Under the pieces are notes generated by a model that was not told the origin of the DNA, made no database searches, and saw nothing but the letters and a program-made list of their open reading frames with translations. 63,462 nt of DNA from Pelagophyceae sp. CCMP2097 (lineage: Eukaryota > Sar > Pelagophyceae): contig MU657166.1 in assembly GCA_026770575.1 (NCBI GenBank), positions 305,292 through 368,753 of the forward strand. The letters run 5' to 3'. The position numbers and the translations under genes were made by a program. Below are positions 43,623 to 56,000 of the stretch, piece by piece; the first letter of the stretch is position 1, and each line of letters opens with the position of its first letter.

Positions 43623-45284
43623 TTACGTGCGGGGCGCCCGCGCGCGGGCGTCTGCGTCTTCCAAACGGAAAAACTCGACAGCCGCGGCCTACGGGACGGT
43701 ACGATCGCCGCGGCCTTACGGCCCCCGTGCCCCGGCCGGTGGCGGACGCGGTGTCTTGCCGTCGTGAGTCGCGCGACGTCGGCCGCCGGCACTCGCAGCG
43801 CGTCTCCGAGCGCCCTGGCCACGGCGGGCAAGACGCAGGGTTCGTTGGCGCCACCGCGCAGGCCGAGCTGCTTTGCGGTGGCGGTGGGGAGATAGGTTTT
43901 GTCAGGGGACATGAATGGACTGTCTGTCTCGATGACCAGCTCGCCTAGCCGAAACGGTCAAGCCGCGGCTTCAAAAGGCTCTTTGGTACCGCCGTGCAAG
44001 TGACGCGGTCCGGGTTGTCCACCGGAAATTGTCCTTCGGATCCCGTTCGACGCGGTCGTGTGCCGCTTTGCAGCGCCTCGATGCCGACGCCGGCGCCGCG
44101 CAGCGCCGCGATCGTCGCCGAATTGCGCTTGGCGATGCCGACGTAGCCCGTGAAGCCCAGGCGCGCCCCAAAGCGCTGAACGGACTCCAGCTCGGCTGCG
44201 TTACCCGTAAAGCAGTGGACCAAGACGTCGCGCGGCGCCAGGCCCACGGCGGTCAGGATCCTAGAGACTTTGGGTGGATCCGCAGGAGGGAGCTTGGCGC
44301 AGAGGGTGTCTCCAAAAGAGGCCCCTCGGGCATCGAGACCCCCTCTCGAGGATCAAGGCCTCTCTCGAGGATCGTCCGACGGCCCCCGATTCTTCGAGCG
44401 GGAAGGCCACTCACGCGACGGCGTCGGCGTACGCCCCGAGCGGCTCGCCCTCATCGCGCTCGCGGACATGCGCAAACACAGGCAGCCGCAGTTTCTTCGC
44501 CAGTCTCGCTTGCGCCTCGAACGCGAAGAGCTGCGCCTCCCGCGGCGAGAACATGCGGTCGTAATCCAGCCCGCACTCACCCACGGCCACACATAAAGCG
44601 TGCGACGCTATGACTTCTAACTGAGAGAGTGTCCCCGCGTCAAACGACGACGCGTCGTGCGGATGCACGCCCGCCGTGCAGTACACCTTGGCGCGCGCGA
44701 TGCCGTTGCCGAGAGGCACGTCGGCAAGCGGGGCGTCGTCGAGCCATCTCTCGCAAAAGGCTAGTCCCTTTTCTGAGCCTGCTACGTCGCAGCCCGTGAG
44801 AACGATACGCGACACGCCCGCCGCCGCCTAGCGACCGCCATGCACGGCAACGCTCCAAAGGTGGAGGATGGCCTGACGTCTCGGCGCGGCCGACGCTGCG
44901 GCAGGACGCACCGCTCGGTCAAGTTGCCGCGAGACGTCTTCGTCGCTGCCTCGCGCCAGCAGGTTGCAGCCGACGTCGACGACTTCGCCCACGTCGGCAC
45001 CAAACGCCCGCAGCGCATCGAACTGCGCCGCCGCCGCGGCCGCCGCCGACGCGGCCGCCGCCGCGGCGTCAGGCGCAGCGGCCGGCGCCTTTGGCGCCTT
45101 TGGCGGCGCAGATGCCTTGGCCGCGCGGCGCCTGCGCGCGCGCAATCGCGGCACACGTCGCGGCGGCAAGCCACTCGCGCCGAGGGCCGTCGATAGATGC
45201 CGCGAACGGGGGCGGCGCCGAGCGAACCTACCTTGCGATTTCCGCCTCCGACGGTTTCCCCGCCGTTTGCGCCAGCGCCGCCAT
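43623..45284 (-). CDS. TatD-family deoxyribonuclease (TATDN1-like)
   Basis: Exons: 45284-45232, 45131-44912, 44827-44415, 44260 to about 44050 (end unresolved), 43944-43760 and 43688-43623. Motifs in order: VVDVGCNLLARG (TATDN1-type first strand, no HxH), VSRIVLTGCDV, TAGVHPHDA, GECGLDYDRMFSPREAQ, LPVFAHVRERDEG, VLVHCFTG, LGFTGYVGI and LVIETDSPFM. The last three are His, Gly and Asp sites of the TIM-barrel metallonuclease. The last intron appears to use a GC donor (ACG|GCAAGA), giving the ending AAVEFFRL. The first exon start is provisional. Divergent from the HDAC gene (185 bp). Confidence 0.8.
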
Positions 45285-45469
45285 GCCGCGCGCGCCGCGC
45301 CGCGCCGCCGCCGCGAGGATCGCCAGGCGAAGCAGACGCGCCAGCGTGCCGCGCGCGCTCGAGCGCTCGCGACGATCACGACGATGGCGGGTGTTCTGTT
45401 AAGGGTCGGCTTTAGCGACTCCCAGCCCCCGCGGCCGCGGCGGCTCCCGCGGAGCCCAGCGCTGCCCTA

Positions 45470-46892
45470 ATGACGGTGCGCTGCGTCGTGGCGGCGGTGA
45501 AGCTGGACGCGGCGGGTTTCCCGGGAGAGCGCGTCAACGCCCCAGTCCTCCGGAGAGACGCCATCCTCCAAGCGCTCCAGGACTCGACTTTGACCGTCTA
45601 TACGACCGAGGTCCCTTCTTCCCCGTTGACCGAGGCGGCGGCGGTGCACGACATGAAATACCTCGATTTCCTCCAGACGGCGTGGCCGCGCTGGGCGGCG
45701 TTGGAGCACCGGGACGAGACGTTTTACGCGCCGGGCAACGCCAAAACTGCCGGCGGCGGCTCTATACCGGCCCTCGTCGCCGGGTACGGCGCTAATCGTG
45801 ACGCCGCGCACGCTCCGGAGGGGCTCATGGGCCAGGTGCGCCGCTTAGACAAGGCGCTGCTCCTTTGGCTGGCCCTTTTCAAAGGCTCCTCTCAGGTCTG
45901 CTACTTTGCGACTGACAGGGAGACGCCCATCTTCTGCGAGCTGGCATCGGCGCTCGAGTCCGACGTCGGCGTCTCGCTGGCGGCGGCGAAGATGCTCTGC
46001 GAAAACGTCGAGCAAAAGGGCGCACGCACGCCCATCTACGCCGCCGTCACGCTCCCCGGCCACCACGCCGCTGCGGCCAACTACTCTGGGTACTGTTACG
46101 TCAACCACGCGTCTCTCATCGCGTGCGACTCGTGTTTCGTGTCCTTCAAAGGAGGCGTCCTTTACTATACGGCGGTCTTAGGTCCAAGGTGCGCGACCAC
46201 GGCGGATCTCGAAGGCGCGTCGCCATTCTGGACGTCGACTACCATTGCGGAGATGGCTCAATGGGCATCTTCTGGAAGGACGCGGACGTTCTCGTGGTGC
46301 GTCGTATCGTCGGTGCAAAAGGAGTGATTCTTCATACACCAGCTCCGAGAGAGTGGGTCGGAGCATTCGGCCTCGTTCCGACGTTTTATTTATTTGGGTC
46401 GGGGGGGTCGGTTTTGCGACTGGAGCTTGCCAGGTCTCGATTCACTGCGACCCGAATTGCGAGTACCCGTACACCGCCGGCTTCGCGTCGCAGACGGGCG
46501 ACGCCGTTCAAGCGCCGGGCGCGACGCTCTGCCTGCCGCTCGCGCCCAGGGCGACCATGGCATCGACGTACGAAAAAGCGCTCCAAGCCGCCCTCGCCAA
46601 GATCGAAGCCTTCCAGCCCGAAGCGCTCGTCGTCTCCCTCGGCCTCGACGCTTTGATTTGGGACCCGGTTGCAGTCCCTGGAGCAGGCTTCGACTTGGAG
46701 ATTTCGGACTTTGCGACAATCGGCCGAGCCATCTCCCAGCTCGAATTACCCACGTGCGCCCCATCCCAAATGAGACGCCCTCGTTTCGGCGTTCCATCCT
46801 CCCGCATTAGGTGCGTGGTCCAGGAAGGCGGGTACGACCTGGACCGCGTCGGGCCGGCGGTGAGAGAGTTCTTCAGAGGCTTCTTATCGTAG
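45470..46892 (+). CDS. Class II HDAC / acetylpolyamine amidohydrolase
   Basis: Exons 45470-45835, 45896-46122, 46182-46296, 46434-46753 and 46811-46892 (introns 60, 59, 137 and 57 nt) give 369 aa. Arginase-fold deacetylase signatures: YAAVTLPGHHAA (His pair), GYCYVNHAS, VAILDVDYHCGDG (zinc Asp and His), SIHCDPNCEYPYTAG, VVSLGLDALIWDP (third zinc ligand Asp) and VVQEGGYDL (catalytic Tyr). The sequence lacks nuclear-type extensions and is closest in layout to bacterial acetylpolyamine amidohydrolases and HDAC10. Intron 1 is 60 nt without an in-frame stop, so its retention would add 20 residues. Confidence 0.88.
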
Positions 46893-47025
46893 CTCTTCCG
46901 GATAGACGGCAGCGCGTACACCAACCCCAAAGTGCACGACGGCACACCCGAAAAGGCTCGATCGTGCGGCCTCTCTCGTGAATCGGTGGTCTTAAAGAAA
47001 TCGTGGCATTTCCTGAAGACGGGGC

Positions 47026-48538
47026 CTACGGGGCCTGGCGCCGGAGGTGGTCTGAGAGCACTGCCCTTTGTGCGTCGAGGTTGGGCGTCCGTTTGTCGTA
47101 GACGTCGTCGAACAGCGACTCGAGCGGCGGTGTCTTGGGCACCTTCTCCGCGTCGACCAAGGCTTGGAGCGTCTCGGCGCGCGCCGACCCGCGGAGCCTT
47201 GCTTCTTGGTCGGCGTCCCACCAGCCTTCGGCTTGGAGCCATTTCCCGAGGCGGTCGACGGGGTTGTTCTTCAGAGCTTGGCGCTGTTCGTCGGCGCGTC
47301 TGTACTGCGTCGCGTCGTCGGACGTGCTATGATGAGACAGCCGGTACGTCATGAGCTCGACGAAGGCGGGCCTTTGATTCAAAACGACTCTTTTGCGCAT
47401 CTCCGCCACGCCCGCGCGAACGGCCAGAGCGTCGTTGCCGTCGACGCGCAGCGCGTCGACGCCCAACGCGCAGGCTCTCGCTGCGACGCCGTCGCCGGCG
47501 TACTGCTCCGCCGCAGGCGTGGAGATCGCCCAGCCGTTGTTCCTGCAGAGGAACAGCGCGGGGGCCTCTAAAGCGGCTGCGAAGTTCAACGCACAATAAA
47601 AATCACCCTCCGACGCCGCCCCGTCTCCGAAGTACGTCACCGCGACGCGCGCGTCTGCGGAGTCGCTCCGCAGCGCCAAAGCGGCGCCGACGGCGTGCGG
47701 GATCTGCGTGGCCAAAGGGGAAGAGATGGTGTGGTAGTGCAGCGCCTACGTCCGTGCCTGGGAGGGCCTGCCACTCCGACGAAGCTGTACCTTGGACCCG
47801 TAGTGCACGGGCATGGTCCGCCCTTTCTCCGGGCTCAGAGAGTTGCCCGAGCACTGATTGGCAAATTGGTCGAGCGTGTAGCCTCTCCAGAGCAGGACAC
47901 CTTGCTCGCGGTACTGGGCGAAGACCTAATGTCGGCCCTCGTCCGACCGACGTTCCGACCATCGTCCTTTCTTCGACGCCTCGCCTCGTCGTCTGGCCGG
48001 AGCGCGGCGGCCGAGGCGACCGTCGCCGCCTCCTCGCCGAGGGCCTGCGCGTAGAAGGAGAGGCGGCCTTGGCGCTGAGCCGCGAAGAAAATCTCATCCA
48101 GTGCTTGGTGCCGCACCTACATCGCTCCACGGGTGGCCGCTCGCGCCATCTCGCGAGGGTGTACGGACCATGGAGGTGTAAATCATCGTCGCCGTCTCGC
48201 GGCCGCCGGCGTGCAAAACGGCCTCGTCGTCCCCGACCTACGCCCGCGTCGGCGCCGGCCGAAGTGCAGGCCAGGGCTGAACGAGCGCGCGCGGCTTCGG
48301 CTCCGTCTCTGCGACTCGCCAGCGTCTTGGCGTCGGGGCCGAGGATTCGGAACGTCGGGAGCGGCCGCGGGACCGACGTGGCGCATCGCTCAACGATGGC
48401 CTCTTGCAAGCTCGACACGTAGACCGGAGCCAGGCCCGAGACCGGAGCCAGGCCCGAGAACCCCCGCGCCGTCGACGTCGATCCGGCCCAAAGCCCCGGC
48501 CAATGCGGCGAGGCGCGCAGGGCAAACGCGCGCCGCAT
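47026..48538 (-). CDS. BCKDHA: Branched-chain 2-oxoacid dehydrogenase E1-alpha
   Basis: Five exons (48538-48320, 48237-48169, 48116-47985, 47925-47791, 47745-47026), all phase 0, give 424 aa. [17 protein letters not shown] is a mitochondrial presequence. E1-alpha features: [47 protein letters not shown], the TPP motif [14 protein letters not shown]...CRNNGWAIS, and the phosphorylation-loop region [17 protein letters not shown]. Introns 1 and 3 (48319-48238 and 47984-47926) are GC-AG (donors GCGAGT, GCGAGG). An 18-bp tandem duplication near 48419 makes [12 protein letters not shown] in the presequence. It decarboxylates Val/Leu/Ile-derived 2-oxoacids with the E1-beta, E2 and E3 subunits. Confidence 0.93.
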
Positions 48539-48789
48539 CAGGAGCGCGGCTCTGAGAAGCCTCGCGCGGCTCTGAGACGCCCGCTGCTCTGAGGAGCTCT
48601 TGTTCTTGCGTGGGATCGGAAGGGCTGCATGGACAGAGCGTTTCCAGAAAGTTCTGGGAAACGCGCCAGAACTCCGCAAGTTCGAAGGAAGGCCACACCG
48701 CCACCGCCGCTAGCGCAGAGGCCAACGTTGGTAGCGCAGAGGCCGACGTTGGCTCCCATCCGAGGGGGGGCGCGCGCCGAGTCGACGGC

Positions 48790-49842
48790 ATGGCGTCCGA
48801 GATGCGGCGCGGCGCGGCGTCTATCGCGCTGGAGCGGCGTAGGATACGCGAGGCGTTTTTTAGGATACGCAAGGCGTTTGCCTCAGACGACGTCCAAGGG
48901 TCGACGGCGGCGCACGATTCGCGCCTCATCGAGCGCGCCGAGGAGACGCACGCCTCGGCGGCCACCGGCGATTTCGTTAAGTCGCTCGTCTTCGGCGGCC
49001 TCGACGGCATCATCACCACGTTCGCAATCGTGCGCAAACGGCGCCGCGCGAGGGCCCCGCCGCGACGCCGCGCCCGACCGTAAAGCGCAGGTCGCCGCCG
49101 TCGCGGGCGCGGGCCTCTCGACGAACACGGTCATCCTCATGGGCGTCGCAAACCTCATCGCCGACGGCCTCTCCATGGGCCTCGGCGACTACCTCTCCGA
49201 GATCGCCGAACAGGGATTCGTGCGTCCGGGGCCCCGGCGCCCGCTCGAATCGAATCGCGCAGGTCAAGCACGAGTTCAAGCGCGAGCAATGGGAGTTCGA
49301 AAATTATCCAGAGGGCGAGTACCGCGAGATGGCGCGCGGCGGCGTCGTCGGAATCGGGGCGGTCGGCACCCCTGCTTCGGGATCGAGCCGCGACGCCTTA
49401 GGTGGACCTCTACGTGGAGAAGAAGGGCTTCACCCAAGAAGACGCGGAGACGATGATGGGCGTTTTGATAAAGTACCCAAAGGCCTTTGTCGAGACGATG
49501 TGCGTCGACGAGCTCGGGTTCATCGCGCCGGACGACGACGAGGACTTTCCCGCGTGGAAGAAGGGGCTCGTCACCATGCTCGCCTTCGACTGCTTCGGGA
49601 GCGTGCCCATCCTCGTCTACATTTTCGCCAAGGCGATGCCCCAGGCGCCGACGCCCAACGAGCTCTTTTTCGTCGCGGCGTTTGCGACGGCGACGACTTT
49701 ATTCGCGCTCGGCGTCACAAAGGCCTCGTTCACAAAGCAAAACAGGCTCTCCTCCGGCGGCATGATGCTCCTCAACGGCTCGCTCGCCGCGGGGGCCGCC
49801 TACGGCGTAGGCGCCGTCCTCGAAAAGGTCCTTGACCTGTAA
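48790..49842 (+). CDS. VIT1/CCC1-family vacuolar iron/manganese transporter
   Basis: Exons 48790-49029, 49091-49219, 49263-49331 and 49402-49842 give 292 aa. Introns are 61, 43 and 70 nt; the third uses a GC donor (ATG|GCGCGC), needed to give EYREMVDLYVEKKG. Helix 1 lies in VKSLVFGGLDGIITTFAIV, then AGLSTNTVILMGVANLIADG and MGLGDYLSE. The cytosolic metal-binding helices KHEFKREQWEFENYPEGE and EMVDLYVEKKGFTQEDAE precede three C-terminal membrane segments. The family moves Fe(II) or Mn(II) into vacuoles. A 19-bp tandem duplication near 48840 produces RRIREAFFRIRKAF at the N-terminus. Confidence 0.9.
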
Positions 49843-50165
49843 GGCAAGGAAGAACCGGGCGCGCGCTTGACTCTTTAAGAAAAGATTGCGCCCGGCGCAG
49901 CTCAGCGGCGAGTGTGGTGGACCGGCTGCAGTCCTCGCCGGTCGCCCGCGTCCTCGCGGCCACTGCCGATTGCGGAGAGTCCGAGTCACTGACTCACTGA
50001 GACTACTCGGACGACCGGCTCGGTTCAGCTCGGCCCGGCGTGGCCGCCGTCGGGCTCACGGGTGCGAGGCCTCAGTGGTCGAGTCTGGCAGGTTACGGGG
50101 CACGGGGGGCTCGGTGGTCGAGTCGGTTCTACGGTGATTGGAACGTGCAGCTGGGTGCCAGCACG
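49843..50165. other. Intergenic region between convergent genes
   Basis: No gene. A CAGTGGTCGAGTC-type word occurs twice (50071 and 50111). Confidence 0.5.
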
Positions 50166-52893
50166 TTACGGGCCTTTGAACGTGGAGTACTTGGCCTCGG
50201 TGCCGCCGCCGCCGCCGCCGCCGCCGAGGAGCGGCGTGTCTAGCGCGCCGTCCTGCGCGGCGAACGGCAGCGGCGACATCGTCAGGAGCGGCGCGTCTTC
50301 GCCTTCGTCTGCGGGCTGCGTGTCGTGGACGGGCTTGCTTTCGCCGGACCGTATAGCGGGCTGCTCGTAGAGAAAGGCGTCGAAACCGGCGACGATGCGA
50401 CCATGTTCCTCAAAAAGGAGGCGGTCGCTTTCTGAGACGACTTGGAGCGAGGCGCGGAGGCAGGGCGGTCCAAACGTCTTCCGGAGCGAGGCTGCGAATC
50501 CCAAAGTCACCAGGCAGAGCAGCAAGACACCGGCGGCCTGCGCCCATGCGAGCTTGACTGCCAGAAAAGCGACGACGGTGGCCTGCGCGCCGACCAATGC
50601 GTAGACGAGGCGGAAGATGACCGGAAAGAAGAACGCGCCGCCGGATTCCAAGTAGGGCACGTACACGTGTAAAGCGTTGTGCGTATAGACGCAATCCGCC
50701 ACCGCGAAGAAGACGAGAGCAAAGGGGTACACCAACGGCGCGATGACGGCGAAGAGGAGCGCGATGACGGCGACCATGAGGACGGACGTGTAGTTGGTTG
50801 CGTAGCTGAATGCAGGCCTCAAGAACCCGTCCCCATTCCGGTCCCTGTGAGCCAGCGACCCACCGGCGAAGCGCTTGGCGAAATGCATCCTGGCCCAGGG
50901 CCAGGCGCGCGCCAGTTCGACGGCTAGGCCGACTGTGGCTTTGATGATGATGAGCTCGGTGAAGTAGACGGACACTAAAGGAAGTGACACTCCAACGAGC
51001 TCAAAGAAATCAGAGGGACGGTGCAGCAGCTCGTCGAGCACGGAGAAGAACGACCCGGCGAAGACGGTCCACCAGAGGTTGAGCATCTGTAATGCAAAGT
51101 TCCTCTCCAGCACGCGCATGTCCACGTCGCTCCGCAGCTTCAGCTTCTCCAAGCGGACCGAAAACGAGTCCAGCATCAACGGCAGCAGCGCCAAAGCCAA
51201 GGAGAGGAGGCAGACGGGCGCCACGGTCGTGAAATACGTAATGAGTTCGTTCTCAAAGGTCGTGTAGCTTCCCCGACCCTCGACGAGGCCGAGCTGCTCG
51301 AGAGTGGACCACGAGGAGAGCGTGTAGATGGCCGAGATGAGGACGGTCCAATTCAAAGCCAGCGCGGAAACCGCGACGTCGCCTAATACTTTTCGGGCCT
51401 CGAGGCCATCCTGAGACTCGGCCACGTTCTTCCAGATGAGGTCCCGGTCGTCGGGGCAGACGTTTCTGGAGATCATGCAGTTGGGCCGCGGCATGAGCTG
51501 CATCTGGCGCACGACGTTGGCAGTGATGAGATCTGTAAACGTGACGAAGCCCGTAGACGCGCCGCCACCAACCGCCCAGCCTTCCACCGACGCCACGGCG
51601 GTGTTAAAGGCGTCGCTTAAGCGCCCCGCGTCGTCGCCGTCCTTGGCGTCCGCCGACTCGCCCGCGTCGCCGGGCGGTCGGGTCTCGCCCGCGTCGTCGA
51701 CGAGCACGCGCTCGTCGTCGAGTTTGGCGTTGAGCTGTTCGAGCCGCGCCGCCAGCACGGGGATCGCAAGACGCGAATCAGCCTTGCCGCAGAGCGAAAC
51801 GTCGGACATAACCGGCTCGACGCCCGTCTTGTTTCGCTTCAGCACCAGGCGTTCGATTTCCAGCGCGCAGCGCTCGGCGTCGACAAAAGCCTCCTCCACT
51901 TTCTCGGAAACGGACGGCACCGCCGCCGAGTGGACCTTGTCTTCGCCGAAGAGGACGACGAAGTGTTGGCGCAGCGCCTCGGCGGACCTGAGCTGCGGCG
52001 GCACTCGCTCGATCATCACGCTTCGCAGAATCTGCTCCGCCTTGAACGGATCAGCATTAGCAGGCGGCTTTGTAAAGTACTCTTGCCGCAGCTCGACGAA
52101 GGCGTGGCACTCGTTTGTGACGAGGTGCGCGAAGTGGAGCGTCAGCACTACAAGGAAGACGGCCGGGGCCCAGAGCCTGGAGGCGTTGGCTTCGTAATCG
52201 ACGTTTGCAAGGGTGAACCTGTACCAAGCCACGCGCGAAGTCGTCGAGCGGCCGTCGCTCGTCGCGGTCGCGTAGACGGCGCAAAGCGCTATCGCGTTGA
52301 GCGACCCAAAGGCGGTGAGCTTGAGGCAGAGGCGGGTGAACCGAAGGAAAACGTACCTGCGCGCCAGCGTCAAAGAGACCGGCCGCGCGCCCGACCAGTG
52401 GTGTTCAAGGCTCGAAAAAGCTTTGCAACATGTCCGCGCCGGAGGTGCGCATCTCGAGGCCGCAGTGGCGCAAGATTTCGCCGTCGTCTGTCCACACAGC
52501 TTTAACCCAGTCAAACGCGTCGAGGCCCTTGCGATGCGCGCGAGAGATGGGCACATAATCGCCGCCGGCGGTGGTCGACGCGTCTGAAATGCGCGCCTGC
52601 GGGAGCCGTGGCACCTCGAGCTGCCGTTGCGCGGGGGCCTTGGCAGGACGCACCTCCCAACCGACGCGCGGGAAGAAGACGAGGTGGTACGCCGACTTCT
52701 TCGCGCGCGCGTACAAGTAAAACGCGACGAGGCAGAGGGCGGCGGGCAGGACCGTGGCGGTGATCATTGCGATGTCGGCCCAAGTCAAATTGGCGTTCCG
52801 CTGAACGATCTCAAAGGTGTCGTCGTCGTCGTCGTTCGACCCCAGCGCCCGCGCCGCGCCGCCCAGCGCCGCGCCGCCCATCGCCGTCCACAT
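50166..52893 (-). CDS. OSCA/CSC1/TMEM63-family mechanosensitive channel
   Basis: Exons 52893-52430 and 52356-50166 (intron 73 nt, acceptor giving SGADMYVFLRFTRLCLKL) give 884 aa. Layout fits OSCA: one N-terminal membrane helix (DIAMITATVLPAALCLVAFY), a conserved WVKAVWTDDGEILRHCG segment, two more helices, a cytosolic RRM-like loop (SVMIERVPPQLRSAEALRQH, GFVTFTDLITANVVRQMQ), then many membrane segments (LNWTVLISAIYTLSSW, LITYFTTVAPVCLLSLALAL and the pore region with FAGSFFSVLDELLHRPSDFF). It conducts cations in response to membrane tension. The acidic, Gly-rich C-tail is encoded partly by a GGC repeat near 50203. Divergent from the NBAS-like gene. Confidence 0.9.
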
Positions 52894-53023
52894 CGCCGCG
52901 CGGACCGCGTCCGGCCGCGGGTGTATCTAGATCTGGGCACGTTCCGGAATATTTTGAAAAAAACATTGGCCCAAACGGTCCTTTAACGGGTCTCCGAAGT
53001 GATCGCTGAAAGGCGGCGGGACG

Positions 53024-56000
53024 ATGGTGCTCGTCGAGGGCTTTGGCGGCTGCGCCGTCCGGTCCGTTTCCGCCGCCAAGCCGGTTGCGCGGCCCGAGTC
53101 GGGCCCGCACGCGAATGCGGCGTGGGGGGTGGCGCTGTGCATCGAGATATTGGATTGGCTCTGGCGGCTTATCGTCGCCATCTACTCTGTAACCTCGCAA
53201 CTCTCTCGCCACGAGCTCCACCTCGAGGCGCTCGTCCTAGCGCGGAAGCGCGGCGACGGGCCGACGACCTGCTGCGCGAGGCAGCGTCGACGCAGAGCGG
53301 CCGCGCGCCGGCCTAGCGCGCGGTCCACGATGCGGCGCCGCTCTAGGCGACGCTTCGGACGAGTTGCTGTGCGTTGTGACGCGCGAGGGCGGCTGGCGCG
53401 TTTCCGTCTTCTCCTGGGGCGAGGAAAAGCTTTGGGAGAAAGCGTTTCGCGAAGGTGAGGACGCTTGCGTGCAGCAGACACGACGCTGCCCTCGACCGCG
53501 CGGCCCTCGACGCGCAATCGCAGGCCCGCGCCCCAAGGCGTGCCTTTCCGAGGGCCGCCTCGTCCTTTCGTCGGACGGCGCCGTCTGCGTCTTTGACGCG
53601 CGGACGGGAGAACCCCTCGCCGAAGCAACGCAGGGCCCCGTCGTCGACGTGGGCGCCCTCGCGGGCAAAGGCTGGTGGTGAGTCTTTCGAAGATGCAGTG
53701 CGCCGTCGACGCGCCAGCGCAGGTGCCTCGCCGGCCACGAGCTGCGGTGGCTCGACGGAGGGAGCCTCGTCTCAAAGTCGGCCGTCCCAGACCGCGGCCA
53801 CTGCGCCGGCGGCGACGGCCGGCGAATCGTGGCCGTGGCCGATTCGCAGGAAGTCCGCGTCTGGCGCCTCGGCGACGAAGACGAGTGGACCTGCGCCTCC
53901 AAGTTGGCCTTTGCCTTTGAGGCGCCACTTGCCGCCGTGCCGCTTTTCTCAAAGCAAACGTGGCAGTGCTTCGAGGTCGCCTTCGCCGCCGCGCCGCCGC
54001 TCGTCGGCGCCGAGGTGCGTGAATTGAACACACCCTGGTGTCGGGCCATTCAAAGGGCCCTGTTCGAAGACGGCTTTTTGCGCCAGGCGGCTTCGGATCT
54101 CGGCGACGACGTCTCGCGGTCCGTGAGCGCCGTCGGCGGCGCCGCGTCGGCCGTTTTTCAACGCCTCTCCGCGGCAAAGTTCACCGGGGCGGTTTCAGAG
54201 ACAGCTTTGAAAACGTGGCTTCGTTGCCCAGAGCAAGTCTGCGCCTCAAAGTTTCAAAAAAAGATCGCCGTCCTCTGGCACGACGGCGCCGTGGAAGTGC
54301 GCGCGGACAAGGCGTGGCGCACACTGCCGCACTCTTCGAAAGCCGTCGACTTGGCCTGGTGGCAGAATTCGGAGAGAGACGTCCTCGCTATCGCCCGCAG
54401 AGGCTTGGGAGTGCGCGTCTGGGCCGGCGACGAAGAGCTATCGTGCGCAGCCGGCGACGACGCCGACGGCCGCGCAGCCAAGGCCTGCGCGCGCGCCCAC
54501 GCCGTTTCTGCGTCGGACGGCGTACTAGCAGTTGTCGTGACCCCGCAGGCAGTCGTCCTCGCAAGAGCGCTGTCGCCGGAAAGAGCTCTGCGGAGCGTGG
54601 AGAGCTTGGAGGCGGCTTTAGCTTTAAGCAAGGAGCTCGGCATCACGGCTTTGGACGCGCGGAAAGCCGCGTGGGGCAACGCGTTGGCGAAACCCCTCTC
54701 CACCGCCGGCGCCATGGCCGTAGCCCAACTTTTGGAGGGCGTCGGCGTCCAGGACGGCGCCGCCGCTTTGCGGTGGGTCGTCGAGAGCGCCGCAAATGCG
54801 CCTTTTGAAGACGCGAGTGCGTACGCGGCGGCGCTCAACGCGGGCACGAGAGCCGCGGACGCGCTGCGGCAGACCGGCGGCGCCGTCGACGACGCCGCGC
54901 TTGGTAAACGCGCGGCACGCTTCGCTTTGTTCAAGCGCTGTGCAACGCTGTCGCACGAGCCCGCCGAAGCGGCGGCGGCGGACCTTTCGTCTTACGCGGC
55001 GTCAACGGCGGCCCTCAACGCGTGCGCTCTGCGGCCTCAAGAGGCCCTAACTTGGCCGCTCTTCCGCGACGCGGTTGCGCAGAGCGACGTCGCCGCGCTG
55101 CTCGCGCGCCGCGGCCTCTGGCGCGCCTTGGACGCGGTCGGAGACGCGGCGCTGCCTCTCGACGTCCTCGACGACGTCCCGGAGACGCTGCCGCCCGCTC
55201 TGTACAAGCGCTGGCTCCCCACGGGCGACGACGCCACCGCCCAGTGGTACGCCGAGCGCGCGCGCAACATGGACGCCCAAGCGGGCGCCATCGCGCACGC
55301 AGAGGCGTTGCTCGCTCTCGGGTGCGTCTTTGCCATCCCAAATGCGCCTTTGGGCAATGTTCTGGAGACGACTGACGCACTCCCTTGAGGCTCGAGCGCG
55401 TCGGCGTCGAAGCGGGCCTGCTGCTGCAGCCTTTACGGCGCGACGCGTGGCACCTGGCGCGGCTGGCCTACGGCGCAGACGGCTTTGCGGGACTCTCGCT
55501 GGAGGAATGGGAGGCCATGAGCCGCGGGGTCAAGCTCGAAAAAGCGCTCGTCGCCGCTTTGGTCGCGGGCGACGCCGACGTGGGCGCCTGCGCGGGTATA
55601 GTCCGGCCGCTCGTCGAAGGAAAATTCGCGTTGCCGCCAGACGACGAAGACGACGAAACTTATGGCGACGATGCAATCGTATCCGTCCTCCGCCGCCTCG
55701 CCGCCGCGTGCGAAAACGACGCGGAGACGTCGGCCTTGGGCGCAAACGTCTGCCGCGCGAGCGCCGCGGCGGCGCCGACCAAGAGGTAATGAGTCTTTCT
55801 TTCCGAGGCGTTTCGAGCCCTCAGCGTCCCGGCGCAGGCTCGTAAAGTCGCGCAGCGCATTGGCGGGCTTGGTCGTCGGCGTCGTCTCACGGATGACAGA
55901 TGACACCGCTGTAATCCGCCTCATCGAAACGTTGCCGGCGTCGGACGAAGAGGAGCGCAACGACGACGACCCAAAGCACGTGGCCGCCCTCGCGCAGTTG

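Noticed and set aside
43430..44613. Plus-strand open frames opposite TatD
   Set aside because: They are shadows of the TatD exons, whose metal-binding motifs lie on the minus strand.
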